From Polynucleobacter arcticus (GTDB lineage Bacteria; Pseudomonadota; Gammaproteobacteria; Burkholderiales; Burkholderiaceae), in the NCBI RefSeq assembly GCF_013307205.1, contig NZ_CP028940.1, positions 1,223,702-1,287,701 of the forward strand: DNA of 64,000 nucleotides, in the 5' to 3' direction. The stretch's first letter is position 1; every line of letters starts with the position of its first letter. This document shows positions 1 to 9,700 of the stretch, piece by piece. The position numbers were made by a program, and so were the translations under genes. The notes below the pieces were generated by a model that was not told the origin of the DNA, did no database searches, and saw nothing but the letters and a program-made list of their open reading frames with translations.

Positions 1-564
1 GACTTGGGTGTATTCCCGCAAGCCTTTATCTGGCAACTCAAACTCCAGCAGCTGAGCGGCGCCACGAATACCGCCTAAAGGATTTTTAATCTCATGCGCT
101 AAGTTACGCATTAACTGTTTGTTAGCTTCAACCTGCTGCGTGACACGCTCATCGCGCTCACTGCGTAACTGTTGATCGATCGGAAACCACTCCATCAGGA
201 TGAGTGAGGGGTCCTCAAGACTAGCCACTACGACGTGCGCAGGGATGGATTCTTGATGAATACTTCCAGGCAGGGAGTGTAAGACCATTTCTTGGCGTTG
301 CGCAGATACATGACCAGCCTTGATCTCTGCAATCAAGTAATTGAGCGAATGATTGTCACCAAACAAGTTATGCAAGGACTGTCCCTCAAGAGACTTACGA
401 GAGAGATCCAGTGCCGACTCTGCGGCTGGGTTCACGTAAATCAATTGCTGGCTTTCTGCCTCAAAAACCACGATGGCATTAGGCAATTGGTCAAGCAATG
501 TCGGAAAAAAAGGGGCAGCCGAAGCCGCCCCTTTTAACGAATTGCGCAAGAGACCTGCGCTCAA
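1..564 (-). CDS. glnL: Nitrogen regulation histidine kinase NtrB (GlnL), N-terminal part
   Basis: Sensor kinase of the NtrB/NtrC two-component system, which reads nitrogen status through PII and phosphorylates NtrC. The window holds the first 188 codons; the rest lies beyond base 1. A PAS-like domain covers about residues 25-120. The H-box reads NLAHEIKNPLGGIRGAAQLL with His157 as the phosphoacceptor, a typical NtrB signature. I place the start at a TTG at 562-564 because a good ribosome site (AAGGAG) lies just upstream and there is no ATG before the PAS domain. The gene lies 14 bp after glnA on the same strand, so glnA-ntrB is probably an operon. A terminator-like hairpin lies inside the first codons (see separate entry). 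Confidence 0.9.
   Translation of the reverse strand, partial: MSAGLLRNSLKGAASAAPFFPTLLDQLPNAIVVFEAESQQLIYVNPAAESALDLSRKSLEGQSLHNLFGDNHSLNYLIAEIKAGHVSAQRQEMVLHSLPGSIHQESIPAHVVVASLEDPSLILMEWFPIDQQLRSERDERVTQQVEANKQLMRNLAHEIKNPLGGIRGAAQLLEFELPDKGLREYTQV
505..535 (-). terminator. Rho-independent terminator / attenuator candidate inside the start of ntrB
   Basis: Read on the minus strand, an 8-bp GC-rich stem (GGGGCGGC / GCTGCCCC, one G-T pair) closes a TTCG tetraloop and is followed by seven T. It lies 44 bp beyond the glnA stop and overlaps codons 11-20 of ntrB. The structure would end most glnA transcripts and lower ntrB expression unless translating ribosomes cover it. Confidence 0.75.
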
Positions 565-578
565 CTTTTCTCCTTCGC

Positions 579-1994
579 TTACAGGGAGTAGTACATATCG
601 AATTCGATTGGATGCGTTGTCATGCGGAAACGTGTGACATCTTCCATCTTCAATGCGATATAAGCGTCCAACATAGAGTCAGTAAAGACACCACCGCGAG
701 TCAAGAACTCACGATCTTTGTTCAAGGCTTCCAATGCTTCTTCTAAGCTTGCACAAACGGTTGGGATCTTTGCATCTTCTTCTGGCGGCAAGTCATACAA
801 GTTCTTGTCAGCAGCTTCACCTGGATGAATCTTGTTCTGAACACCATCTAAGCCTGCCATCATCAATGCTGAGAAGCAAAGATATGGGTTAGCCAATGGA
901 TCAGGGAAGCGAGTCTCAATACGACGACCTTTAGGGCTAGAAACGTGTGGAATACGAATCGAAGCCGAACGGTTACGAGCAGAGTAAGCCAATTTCACTG
1001 GAGCCTCAAAGCCCGGAACCAAGCGCTTATAGGAGTTCGTACCTGGGTTGGTAATCGCATTCAACGCCTTAGCGTGCTTGATGATGCCGCCGATGTAGAA
1101 CAATGCGAATTCTGACAAGCCTGCATAGCCGTTACCAGCAAACAAGTTCTCGCCGTTTTTCCAAATAGATTGGTGCACGTGCATACCAGAACCATTGTCG
1201 CCAACGATTGGCTTGGGCATAAATGTAGCTGTTTTGCCATAAGCATGCGCTACGTTTTGAACAACATACTTCTGCCAAATCGTCCAGTCAGCACGCTCAA
1301 CTAATGTGCTGAATCTTGTACCCAATTCGTTTTGGCCTTGACCAGCAACTTCATGGTGATGCACTTCGACAGGAATGCCCAATGATTCAAGAATCAAACA
1401 CATTTCAGAACGCATGTCCTGGAATGAGTCTACTGGAGAGACTGGAAAGTAACCGCCTTTTTTGCCTGGACGATGACCAGTATTACCGCCTTCGATTTCA
1501 GCACCTGAAGACCATGGCGCTTCTTCAGATTCAACTTTTACAAAACAACCCTGCATGTCAGCACCCCAACGGACGCCGTCAAAAATAAAGAATTCTGGCT
1601 CTGGGCCGAAAAAAGCAGTGTCACCTAGGCCGGTGCTCTTCAAGTAAGACTCAGCACGCTTGGCAATAGAACGTGGATCACGATCGTAGCCTTTGCCATC
1701 AGATGGCTCGATCACATCACATGTGATGACCAATGTTGGCTCTTCATAGAATGGATCAATGTAGCAAGCTGTTGGGTCTGGCATCAGCAACATATCCGAT
1801 GCTTCAATACCCTTCCAGCCAGCAATAGATGAACCGTCAAACGCATGACCGCTCTCAAACTTGTCTTCGTCAAAATGAGAAATAGGAACTGTAGTGTGTT
1901 GCTCTTTGCCCTTTGTATCTACAAAGCGGAAATCAACAAAAGTACATTCTTTCTCTTTAACTAACTTCATCACATCAGCGACGGTCTTCGTCAT
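579..1994 (-). CDS. glnA: Glutamine synthetase type I
   Basis: Makes glutamine from glutamate, ammonia and ATP in the cytoplasm; dodecameric GSI. Length 471 aa fits GSI. Visible motifs are DGSS at residues 53-56 (N-terminal beta-grasp), the ATP-site stretch with [10 protein letters not shown], and NLYDLPPEE with Tyr400, which corresponds to the tyrosine adenylylated in E. coli GlnA, so the enzyme is likely of the adenylylated beta subtype. Ribosome site GAGGAG lies 7 bp before the ATG. The upstream region carries a sigma-54 promoter and two NtrC boxes, so expression should rise under nitrogen limitation. ntrB follows directly. Confidence 0.98.
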   Translation of the reverse strand: MTKTVADVMKLVKEKECTFVDFRFVDTKGKEQHTTVPISHFDEDKFESGHAFDGSSIAGWKGIEASDMLLMPDPTACYIDPFYEEPTLVITCDVIEPSDGKGYDRDPRSIAKRAESYLKSTGLGDTAFFGPEPEFFIFDGVRWGADMQGCFVKVESEEAPWSSGAEIEGGNTGHRPGKKGGYFPVSPVDSFQDMRSEMCLILESLGIPVEVHHHEVAGQGQNELGTRFSTLVERADWTIWQKYVVQNVAHAYGKTATFMPKPIVGDNGSGMHVHQSIWKNGENLFAGNGYAGLSEFALFYIGGIIKHAKALNAITNPGTNSYKRLVPGFEAPVKLAYSARNRSASIRIPHVSSPKGRRIETRFPDPLANPYLCFSALMMAGLDGVQNKIHPGEAADKNLYDLPPEEDAKIPTVCASLEEALEALNKDREFLTRGGVFTDSMLDAYIALKMEDVTRFRMTTHPIEFDMYYSL

Positions 1995-2058
1995 GCAAAT
2001 CTCCTCTATTAACTAAATTCGGAATACAAACTTTAGGTGTACACCCTTGTTTTTTCCA

Positions 2059-2074
2059 GGCATTAAATATGCCC
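2059..2074 (-). promoter_or_regulatory. Sigma-54 promoter of glnA
   Basis: Minus-strand GGGCATATTTAATGCC matches the -24/-12 form (TGGCAC-N5-TTGCW): GG and GC are separated by exactly 10 bp. The predicted transcription start is near 2048, about 54 bp before the glnA ATG. The sequence is also nearly palindromic. Its placement downstream of two NtrC boxes supports the call. Confidence 0.7.
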
Positions 2075-2123
2075 TCGGGATGTATCTAATTTACTGAAGC
2101 AAACAAATGGGAAGGACCATTAT

Positions 2124-2140
2124 TGCACTAATTAAGTGCT
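2124..2140. promoter_or_regulatory. NtrC binding site, proximal
   Basis: TGCACTAATTAAGTGCT is a 17-bp imperfect palindrome matching the NtrC form TGCAC-N7-GTGCA. Its centre is about 84 bp upstream of the predicted glnA start, a normal distance for a sigma-54 enhancer. Confidence 0.75.
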
Positions 2141-2175
2141 GAAATAGGGACAAAAAAGCCTAAAAACCCCCTACT

Positions 2176-2192
2176 TGCACCAATATAGTGCT
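2176..2192. promoter_or_regulatory. NtrC binding site, distal
   Basis: TGCACCAATATAGTGCT closely matches the NtrC palindrome. It lies 52 bp (about five helical turns) from the proximal site, which would put both dimers on the same DNA face. It touches the stop codon of the upstream gene. Confidence 0.8.
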
Positions 2193-3055
2193 TACTGGGG
2201 TTTCACAATATCGTGAATTTCATATCCCAAAGCTTCAGTGCCAGCTCGCAGTGCAATCCAGGCACTATCCAAAAGCTGGGCATTGCCCTTGATGCCAAGC
2301 TCAATGTGGCGTTCAGCATAAACACCACCTCTGGATACATCCCCAACAGAGGGAAGACTGAAGACCTTTACGTCAGGATAAGCAGCTTCAATATGCTCCA
2401 TCAAAGGCGTTAAAACAGACTCAATCCCTTTAGGAACAATAAAGCTCTGCTCCGCCCAGTTTTCACGATGAAATAGATCCTGATAGTGCGTATCCAGGCA
2501 CCAAGCCATCATGGGTGCAGCCATCACGGGAAAACCAGGAACAAAGTAGTGTTCCCGAATATAAAAGCCGGGAATCTGGTTATAGGGGTTGGGAATAATG
2601 TTGCTACCAATTGGAAACTCGCCCATCTTGAAGCGATGTTGATTCTCAGCGGTATTGAGATCAGCTTTGGTAGGATCGCCCTCTGCCATGGACTGAATGC
2701 GCCCTGCTATTAACTCTTGTGCCGTTAGATGTAATGCTGTTGTAGTGCCCAGCGCCAAAGCAGCGCAATGCCTAGTGTGATCATCTGGGGTGGCACCAAT
2801 ACCGCCAGTACTAAAAACAACATCTCCACTGGCAAAACTATCTTTAAGGGTTGCTGTGATTTGCTCGGGATCATCGGCTACATACTTTGCCCATGACAAA
2901 CTAAGACCACGCTCATTCAAAAGCTCAATCAATTTGCTCAAGTGCTTATCTTGACGACGGCCGGACAGAATTTCATCGCCAATAACGATCAAACCAAAAC
3001 GTCGCGACTTCACTTCGGGCGCATCAATAGCAAACTGCTTAACTGCCTCAACCAT
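2192..3055 (-). CDS. MoaB/CinA-type molybdopterin-binding domain protein
   Basis: Protein of 287 aa with an N-terminal MoCF-biosynthesis (MoaB/MogA/CinA) fold. The motifs IGDEILSGRRQDKH near the N-terminus and TGGIGATPDDHTR are typical of the family; CinA-type members also keep them. It lacks the second (amidase) half of full CinA, so a nicotinamide-mononucleotide deamidase role is unlikely, and the substrate is unknown. I take the start at the ATG that overlaps the stop of the upstream EI24 gene (8-bp overlap, ATGGTTGA), giving translational coupling; an upstream alternative start would add seven residues. Confidence 0.85.
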   Translation of the reverse strand: MVEAVKQFAIDAPEVKSRRFGLIVIGDEILSGRRQDKHLSKLIELLNERGLSLSWAKYVADDPEQITATLKDSFASGDVVFSTGGIGATPDDHTRHCAALALGTTTALHLTAQELIAGRIQSMAEGDPTKADLNTAENQHRFKMGEFPIGSNIIPNPYNQIPGFYIREHYFVPGFPVMAAPMMAWCLDTHYQDLFHRENWAEQSFIVPKGIESVLTPLMEHIEAAYPDVKVFSLPSVGDVSRGGVYAERHIELGIKGNAQLLDSAWIALRAGTEALGYEIHDIVKPQ

Positions 3056-3917
3056 GATTCGGAAGCTCCATATCAATTACACGTGCCTCAATATTAAGGG
3101 ACCGATCCAATTCAACGCTACGAAGCTCTTTTAATGCCTCTAGCAAGTAATGCGCAAACCAGAGTGCAGCAAATACAAAGATCAGCGAATAAATCCACAG
3201 CGCCACAAAGCTCACGATCGGGAACAAGACCAATGCTAGTGCGGAAGTTGCCCAAAAGAAGGTTGGCACAGCGCCGAGCATGCCTGAAATAATACCCATA
3301 GCCAACAAGGGCCAGCGATGTTGATGGAGAAGCGTATCTCGCTCTTGCGGACTGGCGTGTTGTGCAAGCACGTCATAAGACATTAGGCGCATAGTCAACC
3401 AACCCCAAATTAATGGTGGCAGCACCGCTACTAAGGGAGGGATCCACCACACAGGCAATGTCAACATCACTAAAGCCAAGCAGATAAATGCTGACCAAAT
3501 GGTGTAGATGAAGCTACCAAACAGATCCCCACCCTTTTTCTTTGCAATATCACGATAAGCGTGTTGACGGGTCAGCATTTTCACAATCGTAGGTACGGTT
3601 GTAAAGGCAATGAACACAAGCAAGCTAATGGAGATGAGGGGAATAAGCAGCATCACAAAAAAAAGTGGTGCAATCCATGCTCGTGCATTTTCAAAGCCAG
3701 CCCAGATAAGACCATCTTGAATCCAGCTTGTAAAAATAGAGGTCGTTAAGAAAATACTCAGCACCTCTAGAGCGGGCGTCCAAGTGAACCAAATCAAACA
3801 GCCCCATAAAACCGAGACAATCAAAAACGGTTGCAGACTGAGCCACAGCATTTTGGGATGCATGGTACCAACCAACGCTAAGCCAAATGACTTAAAGACC
3901 TGTTGCATGCTATCCAT
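3048..3917 (-). CDS. EI24-domain integral membrane protein (CysZ-like)
   Basis: Protein of 289 aa with about six to seven hydrophobic segments and an amphipathic N-terminus, in the EI24/CysZ/Etoposide-induced 2.4 superfamily. The E. coli relative CysZ carries sulfate, but many betaproteobacterial EI24 proteins are not assigned a substrate, and nothing around this gene concerns sulfur. It is translationally coupled to the MoaB-fold gene downstream. Start is the first ATG; a second in-frame Met at residue 4 is an alternative. Confidence 0.8.
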   Translation of the reverse strand: MDSMQQVFKSFGLALVGTMHPKMLWLSLQPFLIVSVLWGCLIWFTWTPALEVLSIFLTTSIFTSWIQDGLIWAGFENARAWIAPLFFVMLLIPLISISLLVFIAFTTVPTIVKMLTRQHAYRDIAKKKGGDLFGSFIYTIWSAFICLALVMLTLPVWWIPPLVAVLPPLIWGWLTMRLMSYDVLAQHASPQERDTLLHQHRWPLLAMGIISGMLGAVPTFFWATSALALVLFPIVSFVALWIYSLIFVFAALWFAHYLLEALKELRSVELDRSLNIEARVIDMELPNHG

Positions 3918-3953
3918 ATATTCCCATCAACATACTAAGATCAATGAAATTGA

Positions 3954-4925
3954 TTAATGCCTAGAGAAAAGCTCGCGAGCGGCATGCTTAAAGCTCTGCC
4001 ACTGCTGCAACATAATATGATGTGAGAGCGATAAGTTTCTCACGCCGGTTGGGTGAACTTCCTTTGAGAAAATCGCAGTATTCAAGAGCATATCCCACCA
4101 AGGAAATAAAACCCCGAAATTACATCCACCAAGAACACCGGGCTTTCCTTTAGCTTCGTGTCCGTAACCTACAGCGTGATGCAAACGGTGAAACATCGGT
4201 GAGACTAAGACGTATTTAAATATCCCAAGATCGACTTTAATATTGGCATGCTGCCAACTTTGGATAAGCTGACTTAAAACCACTAATAAAATAAATTGAC
4301 TGGGGGAAACGCCAAATAATAAGGCGAAGAAAGAAAACACCAGAGCATGCATGATGTCATCCAAAATATGATTCCGATCATCAGACCAGGCAGTCATGAC
4401 CGTTTGACTGTGATGCAAGGCATGGAGTTGCCACCACCAATTGAACACGTGTGAGGCACGATGGTAGAGATACTCAACAAAATCCAACAACACAAAGTAG
4501 ATACAAAAACTAATCAAGGGAATCGACGTGATCGACGGATACCAAGATTCCACATTGAGCCGGGCAAAACGGAAATCATGCAACACGGAATCTATTTCAA
4601 AAAAGAATCCTGACAAAGCAATAAAGATTAAGCCGTGAAAGATACCTAAACGATGAAAGAGGGTATAAAAGATATCCGCCTTATAGGCCTTGATAGTGGG
4701 TCCCTGGGACTCGGCTGGCGCCAATTTTTCCCAGGTTCGAAAAATAACCATGATGAGGAAAATTTGGATACAACCAAACAAAAACCAGTCCATGCCGTCA
4801 AAGGCATCTTCCGCCCAAGCCATCAAATCCAATTGATACAAAACGGGTGCCACTAGGTTCGCAAACAAATACTCTTGAAGGCTGGCATAAGCATCAGCGA
4901 TATTCGTTAGTAAAGTGGATTCCAT
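3954..4925 (-). CDS. Sterol desaturase / fatty acid hydroxylase family protein
   Basis: Membrane di-iron oxygenase of 323 aa. Histidine clusters are in place: HRASH at 155-159, HALHH at 168-172, a single H226 and HRLHH at 246-250, together the eight-histidine signature of the fatty-acid-hydroxylase superfamily. Hydrophobic stretches near residues 48-63, 96-110 and 134-152 fit an ER-type hydroxylase topology, here in the inner membrane. The substrate cannot be read from sequence; lipid or carotenoid hydroxylation are possible. The gene ends 36 bp before the EI24 gene and 15 bp separate it from the deacetylase gene upstream, so these minus-strand genes may be cotranscribed. Confidence 0.9.
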   Translation of the reverse strand: MESTLLTNIADAYASLQEYLFANLVAPVLYQLDLMAWAEDAFDGMDWFLFGCIQIFLIMVIFRTWEKLAPAESQGPTIKAYKADIFYTLFHRLGIFHGLIFIALSGFFFEIDSVLHDFRFARLNVESWYPSITSIPLISFCIYFVLLDFVEYLYHRASHVFNWWWQLHALHHSQTVMTAWSDDRNHILDDIMHALVFSFFALLFGVSPSQFILLVVLSQLIQSWQHANIKVDLGIFKYVLVSPMFHRLHHAVGYGHEAKGKPGVLGGCNFGVLFPWWDMLLNTAIFSKEVHPTGVRNLSLSHHIMLQQWQSFKHAARELFSRH

Positions 4926-4940
4926 GGTGCTTATTGTGTC

Positions 4941-5711
4941 TTATTTATCGTTTTTTGGCAGGGTTCCAAAGCAAAAACCGCGATTTTTAAGCCTAATGAT
5001 GAGCTGCTCTAAAACTGCGGGAGCCCAGGGGTCTTTTCTGGACCAGATGCCCAGGTGAGCCATGGCCACATCCCCATCCTGCAACTTGCTGCTGGCTTTA
5101 TCTAAGAGCATCTGATTGGGATGGGCCTCAGAGTTCAGCTCATCACCCAAAAACCCCGCTGGACTCCAGCCAATATGCTGATAGCCGCATTGACTACCCA
5201 TCCTGATGGAACGGGATGAAGTTTTGCCGCCTGGAGCACGCCAAATTTTTTGTAAGCTAGTGCCCGTTAAATCCTGAAACCGATCATCCACCCTTCTAAT
5301 TTCTCGGCAGTAAGTGGCCTCGTTGTAAAGACTCATTACCCCAGCTTTGGGTCCAAATTGTGGTTTAGCAAAGATTTCTGCACCCGGGGCATCTTTAACA
5401 AAGTACAGATGATCAAAGGTATGGCTACCGAAATGATGGCCTTCACGAACGCGATCTTGCCAGTAGGATTTCCAAGAGTCATCTAAAGCAAAGTCACCGC
5501 GATACGTCTTCTCATTGGAGAGAAAAAAAGTGGCTTTGATATTTTGACGATTCAATACATCGGCCACCGTTTGCGCGACTGACATGTTGCCAGTATCAAA
5601 GCTCAGGTAAATCGTTTTTTTACACTGCGACTCTTGTGCATGCACAAGGGACGAAACTATGACTAGCAAAAATAGTGCAATACATTTCAAAAGAGTGGCT
5701 CTCCAATGCAT
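4941..5711 (-). CDS. Secreted polysaccharide deacetylase (NodB-like)
   Basis: Protein of 256 aa with a signal peptide (hydrophobic core about 9-22, likely cut after VHA at 25). The NodB fold is visible: motif 1 reads SFDTG at 38-41 and motif 2 reads HTFDH at 97-101, giving the two metal-binding histidines. In classic members motif 1 is FDDG; here the second, metal-binding Asp is Thr. Related subfamilies with DNG or DTG variants exist and can be active, so this is not proof of a dead enzyme. The substrate may be peptidoglycan or an exopolysaccharide; no synthesis genes lie nearby. Confidence 0.85.
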   Translation of the reverse strand: MHWRATLLKCIALFLLVIVSSLVHAQESQCKKTIYLSFDTGNMSVAQTVADVLNRQNIKATFFLSNEKTYRGDFALDDSWKSYWQDRVREGHHFGSHTFDHLYFVKDAPGAEIFAKPQFGPKAGVMSLYNEATYCREIRRVDDRFQDLTGTSLQKIWRAPGGKTSSRSIRMGSQCGYQHIGWSPAGFLGDELNSEAHPNQMLLDKASSKLQDGDVAMAHLGIWSRKDPWAPAVLEQLIIRLKNRGFCFGTLPKNDK

Positions 5712-5733
5712 TTACAAAGATTACTTACAACGC

Positions 5734-6765
5734 TTATTCCCAACCAGCACGGGGGGTAAAGAACACGCCATGAGGAGATCTTCCAACAGGTATTACTGAC
5801 ACCAGCTTCATCGAAGGAATGTCAATCACCCCAACTTTTTTTGAGAACCGCAGAGTCACCCATAAGGTCTTACCATCGGGTGTAATCTCCATATCATCTG
5901 GACCAGCAGGCAAACCCGCAATCTCGCCCACCTTTTCTAGGGTCTGCATATTGATCAAGCTAATGCTAGAGGCAATGCGATTGGTAACAAACACATGCTT
6001 TTTATCCCCTAATGGGCGGAAGTTATGAGCACCCTTACCAGTCTGAATACGTTTGACCTCTTTTCGGTTTTTCCAATCAATCACTTGGACATAGTCTTCG
6101 CCAGTAATACCTACTAGTGCATACTGATCACCAGGAGTCAGCCAGACGCCTGCAGGCACTTTACCCGTTGGCATTTTCCAGATAACCGTTTGCGTATCCA
6201 AATCAATGGCGGCCAATTCATTGGAATCTTGCAAGGTAATAAATGCAATTTTGCTATCTGCAGTGAAGGCAATATGACTTGGTGTTTTTCCGAGCTTAAT
6301 GGTTTTAGCCAATTTCAAATCGGCACCCTGTGCCGCCTGGTACACATCCACCCGATCCAAGCGATTGCCGTTCGAAACAAACCACTTGTAGTTCGGTGAG
6401 TAGCCGATTTGGTATGGGTCAATGATGTTAGGAATCTTGCCAGTTAATTCACCACTAACAGGGTTCATTAGGGTGATGTCATTACCAACCGCATTAGCTA
6501 CCAGAAGCGTTTTCTGGTCAGGGGTCATCATCAAGTGATGAGGCTCTTTCCCAACAGGAACAGTCTTGATGACTTTGCGGGTGGGCATATCTATCAGGCT
6601 TACCGTTGCCTCTCCGGAGTTCAATACGATCGCTATCTTAGGCTCTGCCTTGGAGTCAGCTGGTGCAGCAACTTGAGCGAGCGCGGCGTGATGGAATCCG
6701 AAAAGGGCAAAAGCTGTCAAGCCTGTAATAGTGCCGAATCTAGCTTTACTGATAAATGTATTCAT
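5734..6765 (-). CDS. Periplasmic YVTN-type beta-propeller protein
   Basis: Protein of 343 aa with a signal peptide (cleavage probably after HHAALA). The mature part consists of about seven repeats of roughly 40 residues, each with a form of 'VIDxxTxxVxxTIPVGxxPH' spread over blades, typical of YncE/YVTN propellers. No catalytic motif is visible; such proteins often serve in binding or are partners of metal or cofactor proteins, but nothing here settles it. The start chosen is the ATG of MNTF; a TTG six codons upstream is possible. It begins 23 bp after hrpA ends. Confidence 0.85.
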   Translation of the reverse strand: MNTFISKARFGTITGLTAFALFGFHHAALAQVAAPADSKAEPKIAIVLNSGEATVSLIDMPTRKVIKTVPVGKEPHHLMMTPDQKTLLVANAVGNDITLMNPVSGELTGKIPNIIDPYQIGYSPNYKWFVSNGNRLDRVDVYQAAQGADLKLAKTIKLGKTPSHIAFTADSKIAFITLQDSNELAAIDLDTQTVIWKMPTGKVPAGVWLTPGDQYALVGITGEDYVQVIDWKNRKEVKRIQTGKGAHNFRPLGDKKHVFVTNRIASSISLINMQTLEKVGEIAGLPAGPDDMEITPDGKTLWVTLRFSKKVGVIDIPSMKLVSVIPVGRSPHGVFFTPRAGWE

Positions 6766-6788
6766 AGCCCTAATTGTAAGCAATTGCC

Positions 6789-9700
6789 CTAACGCAGGCT
6801 TGCCAGGACCTTTTCTAAGCGTTTAAGGGACATTGGGGTTGGAGTCTTTAGCTCCTGGGCATACAGAGCCACTCTTAATTCCTCAAGCTGCCAGCGAAAA
6901 TCGGTCAGCACCTGATCTTCAGCCATGGCATAAGCAGCGGAGCCACGACTGCCTTGAACTAGTTTTTGCCACGGCCTGGCGACAGACTCCCAATCTTTTT
7001 GACATTGCGCATCCCGACTGGGATTGGTGCGTAGCTTATCGATCCGCATGGCAATTGCTTTGAGATACCTTGGAAAATGTACCAATTGACCGTAGGGCGT
7101 ATCTGAAATCAATTTTTCGAATATCAAACCTTGAACTTGCGTCTGAATATCGGTGTAGGCGGCGGCTGAAGCTGCTTTTGCTTGGGCTAGCTTTTTTTGC
7201 AGATCTGCATGCGCCTGCAAGGCTGCCAATGCATGCCTCGCTATTTCTTGAGCTATTAAGGCCAAGCGAGGTTTTCCTGCTTGTAGGCGCTCAGCAAATT
7301 GCTCGGCATTGACAGGCAATGGATCGCCCAGGAATGCACGCTCTATGGCGAGATTGAGGATTTGCTCAATCAAACTATCGACTGAGCCCACATTGATAAA
7401 TAACAAACCGAGTTCACGAATTCCGGGAAGCTGTTTTTGCAAGGCCTTCAGCGTATCTTTATTTGATAGGGCAAACAATCGACGCAAACCATGCCAGTGA
7501 TGTTTTCTGGCTTCGAGCAAGTCATCAAACACCTCTAGATCACAAGACTCGGTACGATCCACTAAAGCTGGGTAACCAAATAAGGTGCGATTGCCTTTTT
7601 GAATCTCTAGAGTTTCAGGTAGCTCACCAAAATCCCAGCTTCGATAGCCGCCCTGCTCTACCGTTTTTACTGCAGATGGATTACTACTTTGATGGATTTT
7701 GCTGGCAGGGGCCGCGTTGCTCCCCGGAGCAATAGCGCCGAGCTCCTCATGAACTGCTTGCTGCGCAATCGCCTGAAAAGCAGTTCTGGCAGTCTCCCCA
7801 TATTCAGCACGCAGACGCGCTAAATTGCGCTCTAACTCTAGCTGGCGACCATGCTCATCCACTAAGCGGAAATTCATAGAAGAATGTGCGGGTAAAGATT
7901 CGGGCCTGAAATCAGCGCGCTTGATCTCCAAGCCACGCTCTTTACGAATATCGGTAATTAAACTATCTAAAAAATCGCCGACTCCGAATTGTTTATCCGT
8001 CAGCATGCGTTCTAGAAAGGACTTTGCATAATCAGGCAATGGAATACAGTGACGTCGTAGTTTCTGGGGAAGCGATTTGAGTAGCAGATGAATTTTTTCT
8101 TCGCACATCCCCGGGACCAGCCAATCGCAACGGCGACCATCGACCTGATTCAATAGCGTCAATGGAACAACGAGAGTCACGCCATCTTTTGGACTACCGG
8201 GTTCAAAGTGATAAGTGAGATCAAGCTCACCACCACCAACAGTCATCTTTTTAGGATAGCGATCTACCGTAATACCAGCAGCCTCATGGCGCATGAGATC
8301 TGCTTTAGATAAACGCAACTGAACGTCTGGATGGGTTTGGGAAGAATCTTGGTTTTTACTGGATTTTTTTAACCAAGCTTGCATCCCTTCACGACTAAAC
8401 ACCTCTTTAGGTATACGTGAATTATAAAAAGCAAATAACAAATCGTCATCAACCAATACATCGGGACGACGTGAACGATGTTCTAAAGCTTCGATCTCTT
8501 TAATTAATCTGCGGTTATGCCAAAAGAACTCAAAACTACCAGGGTATTTTCTCTTGGCGTCCGCCTCGGTCTCACGTATCAATGCTGGCGTATCCATACG
8601 TCCAAATATTTCTTCTTGCACTAAGGCCTGACTAATAAATAAGTTGCGGGCCTCTTCTGGGTTGTGAGATTCATATCGCACGCGCCGTCCGTGATAGATT
8701 GGCAAGCCATATAAAGTGCCACGTTCAAATGCCATGACCTCGCCCTGGCGGCTATCCCAAAATGGCTCACTAAGGGATTTAATGAGGCGATGCGCGGCGA
8801 CTTTCTCCACCCATTGAGGCTCAATCTTGGCAATCGTACGGGCATACATACGATTCGTTTCTTGGAGCTCGCCTGCCAAAATCCAAGCACCAGCTTTTTT
8901 ACCAATGGTAGAGCCTGGCCAAATAAACGGACGAATTCCGCGCGCCCCAATATAACTACCCGTCTTGCTGCCACGCTCTTGGGATTTTTCATCCTCTTCT
9001 TTTTTTGCAACATAGCCTAATAGACCGGTCAATAAAGATAGGTGAACCTGTTCATAGGTGGCAGCAGATGGATTTTCTTTCCAGGCTTTTTCACTCAACA
9101 TGGTGTGCAGTTGACTATGGACATCGCGCCATTCACGCAAACGTCTTGGGGATAAAAATTTGCTCTTGCAAAGATTTTCTAGTTGTCGATTGCTTTGCTT
9201 ATGCTTGAGCGCATCTTGATACCAATCCCAGAGTTTGACGAAACTGAGAAACTCAGATCGCTCATCCGCAAACTGCAAGTGGGCCTGATCAGCGGCAGCA
9301 GCTTGATCCATCGGTCGATCGCGTGGGTCCTGCGTGGCCAAAGCAGAAGCGATGATAGTGACTTCACGTAATGCGTTTTGCTCTTTAGCGGCTAACAGCA
9401 TTCGACCAATCCGAGGATCAAGTGGCAGGTCTGCTAACTGCTTGCCAGTTGGCGTGAGCTTAAAGCTGTTGTTGATGTCCTTAATATCACCCGTAGTGGA
9501 ATCGTCATAAATAATCGCACCGAGCTCATCTAAAAGCTGCACGCCATCTGCAATAGCTCGTCCCAGTGGTTTATCAATAAAGGGAAATTCTTGAATTCTG
9601 GGTAAACGTAGTGAGCTCATGCGCAGTAAAACCGCTGCCAAAGAGCTGCGCAGAATTTCTGGATCAGTGAACTTAGGACGACTTAAATAATCTTGCTCGC

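Noticed and set aside
4941..5711. Calling the deacetylase a dead enzyme
   Set aside because: FDTG/FDNG variants are known in related subfamilies, so loss of activity cannot be claimed from this change alone.
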